Source of the DNA: Planctomycetaceae bacterium
Lineage (GTDB): Bacteria; Planctomycetota; Planctomycetia; Pirellulales; UBA1268
NCBI GenBank assembly: GCA_003509235.1
Contig: DONH01000255.1
Coordinates: forward strand, 1 to 5,669
DNA: 5,669 nucleotides
Direction of reading: 5' to 3'
The translations under genes and the position numbers were made by a program. Each line of letters starts with the position of its first letter. Within the stretch, counting starts at the first letter, position 1. Below the pieces are notes generated by a model, which made no database searches, was not told the origin of the DNA, and worked only from the letters and a program-made list of their open reading frames with translations. Shown piece after piece: positions 1 to 5,669 of this stretch.

Positions 1-560
1 CATATCCTGAAAAAGGCTCGAATGCAATTTATTCGGCTTCGAGAGTTACGCTGGCGATGGAGTCCTTGGCACAGGAACTTTCTCTTCGTCACTCATCACA
101 TCCTTGCGGTGCCCCAACACTTAGCGTGGGTACGATCCATGGTGGTACGGGTGTAAACCTTATGCCTGATCGTGTTGTCGTTGAAATCGATCGCCGATTG
201 GTACCCGGAGAAGACCCGCTGATCGCAAGGCGAGAGGTGATTGATTATATTTCCGCAAACTGCCCAACTGCTGTGATTGATCATGAAGAACCATTTCTTG
301 CGAGTTCAGGACTGTCGAACAAAGGAGCTGGGGCAGCTGCGGCTGCAGCGATTCTTCGAGAGGCTGTAAAAAAAACCGGTATTCATTTTGTTGAAGAAGT
401 GGCCCGCTATGGAACCAACGCGTGCGTCTATGCTGCGGCAGGTCTGCCTTGTGTTGTCTTTGGCCCGGGGTCGATTTCCCAGGCCCACACGGCTGATGAG
501 TGGATTGATTTGCGTGAAGTTGAGCAAGCCACAGAGATCCTCAAAAACCTCGTTGGCTGA
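1..560 (+). CDS. M20-family metallo-amidohydrolase (ArgE/DapE/ACY1-like deacylase), 5'-partial
   Basis: This is the C-terminal half of an M20 zinc-dependent hydrolase, a family that cleaves N-acyl groups from amino acids (acetylornithine deacetylase, succinyl-diaminopimelate desuccinylase, aminoacylases) and some dipeptides. The frame is open from position 3 with no start, so the gene begins outside the window; 185 residues are visible. They open in the dimerisation (lid) domain with YPEKGSNAIY, the family's usual (H)SAxPExGxNAI segment. IHGGTGVNLMPD follows, with the lid His at 138-140 that completes the partner subunit's active site, then EIDRRLVPGE. The frame then re-enters the catalytic domain with RYGTNACVYAAAGLP and GPGSISQAHTADEW, whose His (486-488) is the C-terminal metal ligand. 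The first metal ligands and the catalytic Glu lie upstream and cannot be checked. The ATG at 57 is internal, not the start. Whether it is biosynthetic ArgE/DapE or a catabolic deacylase cannot be decided here. Confidence 0.93.
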   Translation, partial: YPEKGSNAIYSASRVTLAMESLAQELSLRHSSHPCGAPTLSVGTIHGGTGVNLMPDRVVVEIDRRLVPGEDPLIARREVIDYISANCPTAVIDHEEPFLASSGLSNKGAGAAAAAAILREAVKKTGIHFVEEVARYGTNACVYAAAGLPCVVFGPGSISQAHTADEWIDLREVEQATEILKNLVG

Positions 561-566
561 AATGGG

Positions 567-591
567 TCGGCACAGCCGATAGATCGTATCT
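567..591. terminator. two small tandem hairpins in the convergent intergenic gap (weak bidirectional terminator candidate)
   Basis: Only 43 bp (561-603) separate the stop codons of the two converging genes. The gap holds TCGGC-ACA-GCCGA (567-579), extendable by one G-U wobble, and directly after it AGAT-CGT-ATCT (581-591). A run of only three T follows on the plus strand, and there is no T-tract on the minus strand, so neither is a convincing intrinsic terminator. The position suits stopping transcription from both sides, but the stems are short and could arise by chance. Confidence 0.22.
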
Positions 592-603
592 TTCCCAGCG
601 TAG

Positions 604-1383
604 TTACTTCGACTGTGCAAAGAGCCACTTTAAGAAGTCGGGCTCGCTATCACAGCGTTCGCTACTTGTGTGTGTCGTGCCGTTTTTTGCACCAGGAATA
701 AATTTCCCGGAGACACCATGATTGTCGCCTTCCCAGATCGTGAACTTCATGTTTCCACCGAGGCTTTTCATTTCGTTGAATACTGCCTGGTCTTTTTCAA
801 TCGGGCAGACGCCGTCTTTGTCTCCATGAAAAGCCCAGATAGGAAGATCCTTAATTTTTTCTGGATCGATAAATGGTTCTGTGCGTCGAAGGCCGCTTCC
901 AGCAGATGGTGCTGCCGCGGCAAAGAAGTCAGGGTCAAGTTGTGAGAATATGTAGGTGCCGTGGCCACCCATTGAATGCCCAAGAACGTAGATGCGACTC
1001 ATATCAGCCGAGGGGAGGGTGCCAATAATACTTTTTATTTTTCGGAGGTGGTCGGAGTTCCATAGCTGGTCGGCTTGCGGGGCAATTACGAAGCAGGGGA
1101 AATCCGTTCGTATTTGTTTTCCTGCAAGTTGACGGTTCCAGTCTTTTAGTTGTTTCTTGTTATCGGTCCCCTTACCACCCGCTCCGTGAAGGGAAACAAT
1201 CACGGGATAGTTCTTGTTGGGAGCAAAAGAAAGAGGAGTCATAACTCGACAGGGCATGCCATCACGTACCTGTGGCCTGTACAAGTCTCGCCACGAATCC
1301 TCAGCGTTTGCCAGATCTGTCGACGCAATTGCCATGAGGCCGGAGACGAAAAGTATATGCCGTATCAGTGGAAAGAATTGCAT
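604..1383 (-). CDS. exported alpha/beta-hydrolase (CE1/LpqC-like carboxylesterase; prolyl-oligopeptidase/PHB-depolymerase-like fold)
   Basis: A 259-residue secreted serine hydrolase, probably an esterase acting on acylated carbohydrates or other esters in the periplasm or outside the cell. Residues 1-27 form a signal peptide: R8 and H9, a hydrophobic stretch, then cleavage after ANA27. The alpha/beta-hydrolase landmarks come in order: oxyanion-hole HGAGG (66-70), nucleophile elbow GHSMGG with Ser137, HGDKDGVCP with the likely catalytic Asp190, and GDNHG with the likely catalytic His222. The length suits a single compact domain. Four Cys in the mature part (45, 96, 193, 244) could form disulfides after export. 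The ATG at 1383 is chosen because it gives a complete signal peptide; an AGGGA lies 12 nt upstream, rather far. The gene follows the SASA gene by 55 bp on the same strand and is probably co-transcribed with it. The fold is certain, the substrate is not: feruloyl, acetyl or other esters are all possible. Confidence 0.92.
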   Translation of the reverse strand: MQFFPLIRHILFVSGLMAIASTDLANAEDSWRDLYRPQVRDGMPCRVMTPLSFAPNKNYPVIVSLHGAGGKGTDNKKQLKDWNRQLAGKQIRTDFPCFVIAPQADQLWNSDHLRKIKSIIGTLPSADMSRIYVLGHSMGGHGTYIFSQLDPDFFAAAAPSAGSGLRRTEPFIDPEKIKDLPIWAFHGDKDGVCPIEKDQAVFNEMKSLGGNMKFTIWEGDNHGVSGKFIPGAKNGTTHTSSERCDSEPDFLKWLFAQSK

Positions 1384-1438
1384 TGAAAATCTTGTTCCCT
1401 TTTCAAGGTATGAAGGTCTGAGCAGCTCTACTAACAGA

Positions 1439-3184
1439 TTACTGTATCATTACCGGTCTGCTCCAATCGTGGGGAGTATAGTCACTTGGTTTGTGCGGTT
1501 TTGTGACCTCGACTGTGTCTGCTTCAGGATCACAGAGTTCCCAATTGTCAGTGCGGAATGGGGACGCGGGCAGGCCTTCTTCGTTATAAAGTAAATTGCG
1601 TTGTGAAGGATTCATAGCCCATGCATAGCGAACCGCAACGGGCTCGATGACGTTCGCAGAAGAAACAACGATAGTGTTGTCTGTAATTTTTGCATCTGCC
1701 CAGTGCCACTGACGGTCACTGCCAGCGATAGCAAATCCGTTCATTGGTTCTTGACGTGCAGGCCGCAGGCCAGATCCAATAGAATCAAACTCAATGAAAA
1801 TTTTGCCCTTCGCTATTTTGTGATCGCGATATCTGGGGCCTTCACCAACAGGATACTTTCCATACGTATTTTTTAGTGCGATGATTGCATGTCGAATACC
1901 AATCGGTTTTTTGTTTTTCGGATGCAATGCTATGGCGTCCCCTGTGTCGATGGAGACAACCATATGTGTATTTGAAAGATTTTTTGTTGCCAGACGCATG
2001 GACTCGCGATTGACAACCCAAGGAGATTCAATGCCTTCAGTAGGAGCAGACTGTGGAGCATGCCAGCTTGGGAGTTGAGTTATTTGAACAGGGAAATCTT
2101 CGGGCATGTGACCATTTGATTTCTGGTGCCATTCCTTGCGATAGAAGTTTACGAGTGTTTCCAGTTGGTGTTGATAGTGCAGTGACTGAGGAACGTTCTT
2201 CGAATTTCGTTCCCCCTGATACCAGACGATTCCACGAATCCCAAAGGGGGTAACTGGTGCGACCATGGCATTGAAAATATTCTCCGGAAACTGATGCCCG
2301 AGAGTAGCCGGGCGAGTAATAATCGGTGGGGTGAGTTGTTTGAACTTGTTCTTCATTGTTTCACCAGCATCAATTTTGGCGTTATAGCTCGCTAATTCAG
2401 ACTCAAAGGTTGCGATTGCTTTTTCGGCTGTTTCGCCTCGTTTCTGTGCCATGCGTGAAGCTGTGTCTTCAAACAGTTTTTTCTGAGCTTTTGATCGTGG
2501 GTCATTCTTTTGTTCAGCCCACGGTAGCCACCCTTCAATTGGTGTTCCCGCATATGCACGTTGAATGATCCCAACAGGAATGCCAAGTTCTTGGTGGATT
2601 TCCTTTCCAAAGAAATAAGCAACTGCAGAGGTTTCCATTGCAGATTCAGGATCGCAAGGTTTCCAAACGCAAAGCCGGTCACGATTTTCCTCAAGAGGTT
2701 TGTGCCAGTGCTCTCGGGCAGACTTAAAAATCCTCAGATTTGGAAGATCAACTGCTGATTCACTATCTGCTTCGAAGCTATTTTGAACTGACCATCCCAT
2801 GTTGGATTGTCCTAGGCAAAGCCAGACTTCCCCGATAGCGACATTGTTAATGACAGTTGTGTTTGAGCTGCCAACATGCAGTGAATGTCCTGTCCCGTGC
2901 GATGGCGTTTTTAAAAAAACTTTCCATCGCCCGTCACTGTCTGTGACTGTTGAAGAAGTGGCTTTCCAACTGGCGCGAACAACAACTTCTTCACCAGGGT
3001 CTGCCCAGCCCCAGATCGCATTTGTCTGATTCTGTTGCAGGATCATATTGTCTGAAAAAAAACGTGGGAGACGAACTTCTGCCAATGCTGAATTCCATAC
3101 GATCAATGAAATGCAAAGTGAGAAGACATACATCTTCGTGTATGGCTTAAGGACAGGGTTGTCTTGCCAGAGCGAATGAACCAT
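1439..3184 (-). CDS. SASA-family (sialate O-acetylesterase-like) exported carbohydrate acetylesterase
   Basis: A 581-residue enzyme of the SASA/sialate 9-O-acetylesterase family, SGNH-like serine esterases that remove O-acetyl groups from sialic acids or, in environmental bacteria, from plant and algal polysaccharides. An N-terminal signal sequence ends at ALA36, followed by VRLPRFFSDNMILQQ and a beta-sandwich region (about 37-115) usual in the family. The nucleophile block GQSNM carries Ser127. GTPIEGWLP (213-221) precedes a charged helical stretch (about 222-285). WYQGERN (321-327) matches the family's WYQGExN block. SIDTGDAIALHPKNK (411-425) carries the likely catalytic His421, though the Asp common two residues before it is Ala419. 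After about 430 comes a C-terminal beta region ending in a hydrophilic tail. The start at 3184 has a GGAG 11 nt upstream; Met18 (3133) would give a tidier signal peptide. First gene of a probable two-gene operon with the downstream hydrolase; divergent from the sulfatase. Confidence 0.93.
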   Translation of the reverse strand: MVHSLWQDNPVLKPYTKMYVFSLCISLIVWNSALAEVRLPRFFSDNMILQQNQTNAIWGWADPGEEVVVRASWKATSSTVTDSDGRWKVFLKTPSHGTGHSLHVGSSNTTVINNVAIGEVWLCLGQSNMGWSVQNSFEADSESAVDLPNLRIFKSAREHWHKPLEENRDRLCVWKPCDPESAMETSAVAYFFGKEIHQELGIPVGIIQRAYAGTPIEGWLPWAEQKNDPRSKAQKKLFEDTASRMAQKRGETAEKAIATFESELASYNAKIDAGETMKNKFKQLTPPIITRPATLGHQFPENIFNAMVAPVTPFGIRGIVWYQGERNSKNVPQSLHYQHQLETLVNFYRKEWHQKSNGHMPEDFPVQITQLPSWHAPQSAPTEGIESPWVVNRESMRLATKNLSNTHMVVSIDTGDAIALHPKNKKPIGIRHAIIALKNTYGKYPVGEGPRYRDHKIAKGKIFIEFDSIGSGLRPARQEPMNGFAIAGSDRQWHWADAKITDNTIVVSSANVIEPVAVRYAWAMNPSQRNLLYNEEGLPASPFRTDNWELCDPEADTVEVTKPHKPSDYTPHDWSRPVMIQ

Positions 3185-3195
3185 TGGTCTTGGGG

Positions 3196-3199
3196 CTCC
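3196..3199 (-). promoter_or_regulatory. candidate ribosome binding site of the SASA esterase gene
   Basis: On the minus strand GGAG lies 11 nt before the ATG at 3184-3182. No comparable purine-rich site lies at a normal distance before the alternative ATG at 3133-3131, where only GAAG directly abuts the codon. This favours the longer start, but weakly, because many planctomycete genes lack a Shine-Dalgarno sequence. Confidence 0.4.
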
Positions 3200-3265
3200 A
3201 ATGTTTAAAACAAGAGTGTGATGAAAGTAAGATCTCGTAAAATAGCACTAATGAGTTGCCTGAGA

Positions 3266-3293
3266 TTGCAATTTCATTGAGTGTACATACCAT
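3266..3293 (+). promoter_or_regulatory. weak sigma70-like promoter candidate for the sulfatase
   Basis: TTGCAA (3266-3271) and TACCAT (3288-3293), 16 bp apart, each match the -35 and -10 consensus at four of six bases. This would leave a leader of roughly 80 nt before the sulfatase ATG. The -35-like box overlaps the ATTGCAAT palindrome, so a bound regulator there could block or recruit polymerase. Matches of this quality are common in AT-rich DNA. Confidence 0.2.
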
Positions 3294-3382
3294 AACAGGT
3301 TAACTATTCGGCTGAAAAAAGGGTGGAAAATCCGCTGAATGCTGTTCTGTCACCATTCTTAATTTCTATTTCAGGTGAGAAA

Positions 3383-5669
3383 ATGTTTTCATCATCATTG
3401 AGTATTTCTAAGAGTCTTCAGTTGCTACGTTACACAACCGTCGGCTGCTTCATGGTTTTCGGTGTTTTTCAAAAAACTATTGCTGAGGAGACCATAGCCG
3501 CTAGAGACGGTGGTGTCCGTCAGCATCTTCCTGTTGCCGATGTCCGCCATCCAACCGTTTATGAAGTCGATCCCTCTAAAGTGCGCATGCCAGAAGATGA
3601 CCGTATTTCGGCTCCTACAGATTCGCCAAACGTTGTAGTGATTCTGCTTGATGACCTTGGTTTCGGGGGGCCTGCATCGTTTGGTGGTCCGATAGCAATG
3701 CCAACGCTCGACCATCTTGCTTCAAACGGGTTGAGATTCAACCGTTTTCATACTGTGGCACTCTGTGCACCAACACGTGCAGCTCTGCGGCACGGTCGGA
3801 ACCATCATGTGCTCAATATGGGTTCAATCCCCGAGATAGCAACGGGTTTCCCTGGAAATACATGTCGTCTTCCAAATGACGCAGCATCACTTGCAGAGAT
3901 TTTAAGGCTCAACGGATACAACACGGCAGCCTTTGGTAAGTGGCACTCAACCCTCGGTCGCGAAACAACTGTCTCAGGGCCTCAAGATACCTGGCCAACT
4001 CGTCAAGGGTTCGAAAAGTTTTATGGGTTCATTGGGGCTGAAGAGAACATGTACGAACCGACGTTACACGATGGAGTTACGAACATAGACTTTCCAGACC
4101 ATGAGGGCTATCACCTCGCAGATGACATGACTCGTGAATCAATTGAGTGGATGCAACAGCAACACTCAATGACACCAGAAAAGCCATTCTTTATCTATTA
4201 CTCGGCGCCGGGTGTGCACGCACCGCATCAGGTTCCTAGTGAATGGTGCGAGAAATATCGAGGAAAGTTTGATGCCGGTTGGGATGTTCTCCGCAAAGAG
4301 ACTCTCGCTCGGCAAATCGAAATGGGTGTAGTCCCTGCTGGAACTGAACTAGCAAAAACGGCAGACAGTATTCCGGCTTGGGATTCATTGGACGAGAATG
4401 AAAAGAAAGTGTTTGCTCGGCAGGCAGAGGTTTTCGCAGCCTTTGCAGAGTATACCGATCATCAAGTGGGTAGACTCCTTGGTGCAATCGATGATCTTGG
4501 AAAGACTGATAATACGCTTGTTATTTACATTTCTGGAGATAACGGTACCAGTGCAGAGGGGAACTACACAGGAAATTGGAACTGGGGCAACATGCTCAAT
4601 GGCAGACAGGAGACAGTTGAAGAGCAACTTTCTCATCTTGATGAATGGGGTGGCCGTGTGACCTATCCGCATATGTCGGTCGGTTGGGCAATCGCGTTTG
4701 ATGCACCGTTTGCTTTCACAAAGCAGGTTGCTGGTGACTTTGGTGGCACAAGGAACGGAACAGTCATTCACTGGCCTGCAGGTATTAAGGCAAAAGGTGA
4801 GATTCGAAGTCAGTTCAGTCATGTGATTGATATAGCACCGACGGTACTTGAAGCTACGGGGATTGCTGAACCAACCGTCGTAAATGGTGTGCCTCAAGTT
4901 CCCATGCAAGGAACAAGTTTGATGTATGCATTCGATAATCGTGATGCAAAAGAAAAACACTCAGTACAGTATTTTGAAATCATCGGTAATCGTGCAATCT
5001 ACAATAATGGGTGGTTGGCTCGTGCAACGGTTAAACTTCCGTGGGAAAACAAGAAACTAAATGAAATTAAAGACGATACTGGTTGGCAATTATTCAATAC
5101 TCTGGAAGACTTCAGCCTTGCGCACGATCTATCGAGCCAATACGCTGATCGCCTCGGGGCAATGAAAAAGCAATTTGTCCAAGAGGCAGTGGAAAACGGA
5201 GCTTTTCCTCTTGATGATCGATTGTTAGAGCGTCTTTTGCCGGAGGTCGCTGGTCGGCCAACATTAATGGGTGATCGCACAAGTCTTACCCTGTATCCGG
5301 GTGCAATTAATATTAACGAGAATGCACTTCTAAGCATTAAGAACTGTTCAAGCAAAGTAACTGCTGAAGTTGAGATAACGGAAGAAGCTAATGGTGTGAT
5401 ATTTGCCCAAGGCGGTCGCTTTGGTGGTTGGGCCATATTTGTTGAAAATGGGTACGCGAGTTACGTGTACAACGATTTAGGCGACAGAATAATTGTGAAA
5501 TCAAGCCTGCCTCTCCAGCCTGGTTCCAACACTATTATTGTTGATTTTCGCTATGACGGAGATGAGAAAGGAGCAGGTGGTGATGTGAATCTGATTGTGA
5601 ATGAGGAGTCACCTGTTTCTACTCGTATTAACCGCACGATTCCAAGCCAGTACTCAATTGATGAAGGTG
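3383..5669 (+). CDS. exported Cys-type arylsulfatase (Pseudomonas PAS-like, sulfatase family S1), 3'-partial
   Basis: A formylglycine-dependent sulfatase that hydrolyses sulfate esters, probably in the periplasm or outside the cell; 762 residues are visible with no stop before the edge. The ATG follows AGGTGAG (3373-3379) after 3 nt. Residues 1-34 look like a signal peptide (hydrophobic about 18-29, cleavage near TIA34). The active-site set matches the order and near-spacing of Pseudomonas arylsulfatase: metal ligands Asp90-Asp91 in ILLDDLG, Cys128 in CAPTR (the residue converted to formylglycine), Arg132, Lys186 and His188 in FGKWH, His279 in GVHAPH, Asp386-Asn387 in SGDNG, and probably Lys447. 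A helical segment with WDVLRKE and IPAWDSLDENEK (about 300-345) is usual in this subfamily. Residues about 630-762 form its C-terminal beta domain (LYPGA, AQGGRFGGW, YNDLG), so probably only a few tens of residues are missing. The second half of the maturation motif is unusual (R136, H137). The physiological substrate is unknown; a sulfated polysaccharide is likely from the neighbours. Confidence 0.95.
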   Translation, partial: MFSSSLSISKSLQLLRYTTVGCFMVFGVFQKTIAEETIAARDGGVRQHLPVADVRHPTVYEVDPSKVRMPEDDRISAPTDSPNVVVILLDDLGFGGPASFGGPIAMPTLDHLASNGLRFNRFHTVALCAPTRAALRHGRNHHVLNMGSIPEIATGFPGNTCRLPNDAASLAEILRLNGYNTAAFGKWHSTLGRETTVSGPQDTWPTRQGFEKFYGFIGAEENMYEPTLHDGVTNIDFPDHEGYHLADDMTRESIEWMQQQHSMTPEKPFFIYYSAPGVHAPHQVPSEWCEKYRGKFDAGWDVLRKETLARQIEMGVVPAGTELAKTADSIPAWDSLDENEKKVFARQAEVFAAFAEYTDHQVGRLLGAIDDLGKTDNTLVIYISGDNGTSAEGNYTGNWNWGNMLNGRQETVEEQLSHLDEWGGRVTYPHMSVGWAIAFDAPFAFTKQVAGDFGGTRNGTVIHWPAGIKAKGEIRSQFSHVIDIAPTVLEATGIAEPTVVNGVPQVPMQGTSLMYAFDNRDAKEKHSVQYFEIIGNRAIYNNGWLARATVKLPWENKKLNEIKDDTGWQLFNTLEDFSLAHDLSSQYADRLGAMKKQFVQEAVENGAFPLDDRLLERLLPEVAGRPTLMGDRTSLTLYPGAININENALLSIKNCSSKVTAEVEITEEANGVIFAQGGRFGGWAIFVENGYASYVYNDLGDRIIVKSSLPLQPGSNTIIVDFRYDGDEKGAGGDVNLIVNEESPVSTRINRTIPSQYSIDEG

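Larger units (their letters stand above)
3185..3382. promoter_or_regulatory. divergent intergenic regulatory region between the SASA operon and the sulfatase
   Basis: These 198 bp are AT-rich relative to the flanks and contain no plausible gene. They must hold the promoters for both the leftward esterase pair and the rightward sulfatase, unless transcription enters from outside. Visible elements are a direct repeat TGAGTTGC (3252-3259) and TGAGATTGC (3261-3269), an 8-bp palindrome ATTGCAAT (3265-3272), a GTTAAC palindrome (3299-3304), and a pair of near-identical segments TCGGCTGAA and TCCGCTGAA further right. Shared control of both arms by one regulator is plausible but is inference; no known operator was recognised. 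Confidence 0.6.

Noticed and set aside
57..59. ATG at 57 as the start of the M20 gene
   Set aside because: The same frame is open back to the left edge and encodes the conserved YPEKGSNAIY segment before this Met, so it is an internal codon.
306..620. 104-codon minus-strand open frame antisense to the M20 gene, with others at 96-284 and 428-628
   Set aside because: The plus-strand frame carries the M20 motifs throughout. The antisense frames have no recognisable features.
1398..1408. CCTT-TTC-AAGG mini-hairpin between the two esterase genes
   Set aside because: A 4-bp stem is too short to support a terminator or attenuator, and it sits over the likely ribosome binding region of the downstream gene.
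1214..1594. 126-codon plus-strand open frame spanning the junction between the two minus-strand esterase genes
   Set aside because: It overlaps the well-supported signal peptide end of the hydrolase and the C-terminus of the SASA protein in antisense. It has no domain and no convincing ribosome binding site.
3437..3448. possible lipobox (TVGC, Cys22) in the sulfatase leader
   Set aside because: The Cys lies in the middle of the hydrophobic stretch rather than at its end, the -3 position is Thr rather than Leu, and a better cleavage site follows at TIA34. A type I signal peptide is more likely.
4385..4960. 191-codon open frame on the minus strand inside the sulfatase gene
   Set aside because: It lies fully antisense to the catalytic core of the sulfatase, whose motifs and spacing are intact. 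Its translation is Cys- and His-rich with no recognisable domain, as expected of a shadow frame.
4999..5436. 145-codon open frame on the minus strand under the sulfatase C-terminal domain
   Set aside because: The plus-strand frame encodes the conserved beta domain (AQGGRFGGW). The antisense product is Ser/Arg-rich low-complexity sequence without family features.

Overview
The window looks like bacterial accessory DNA for secreted carbohydrate or ester catabolism. It holds four protein genes and no RNA gene, mobile element or CRISPR array. A Cys-type arylsulfatase, a SASA-family acetylesterase and an exported alpha/beta hydrolase together, in DNA of moderate GC, are typical of the PVC bacteria, most likely a marine planctomycete. 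Some marine Bacteroidota, Lentisphaerota or Verrucomicrobiota could carry a similar set. The taxonomic call is inference from gene content only.

Layout from left to right. Positions 1-560 (+) hold the 3' part of an M20-family amidohydrolase (ArgE/DapE/acetylornithine deacetylase-like) whose 5' end lies outside the window. It converges, across 43 bp with two small hairpins, on a minus-strand pair. That pair reads from 3184 down to 604: a SASA/sialate O-acetylesterase-like enzyme (3184-1439), then after 55 bp an alpha/beta hydrolase with a signal peptide (1383-604). The two probably form one transcript. A divergent intergenic region of about 200 bp (3185-3382) separates this pair from a plus-strand arylsulfatase that starts at 3383 and runs off the right edge. 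The sulfatase has no stop in the window; 762 residues are visible and the family's C-terminal beta domain is nearly complete.

The three exported enzymes would fit one task: removing acetyl or other acyl esters and sulfate esters from a decorated polysaccharide, or another sulfated and acylated compound, outside the cytoplasm. No glycoside hydrolase, polysaccharide lyase, transporter or regulator is visible, so the substrate cannot be named. The M20 enzyme may be an unrelated neighbour. I see no previously undescribed system. The best leads are an unusual formylglycine-maturation motif in the sulfatase, a non-canonical catalytic Asp/His block in the SASA enzyme, and a repeat-bearing divergent regulatory region.
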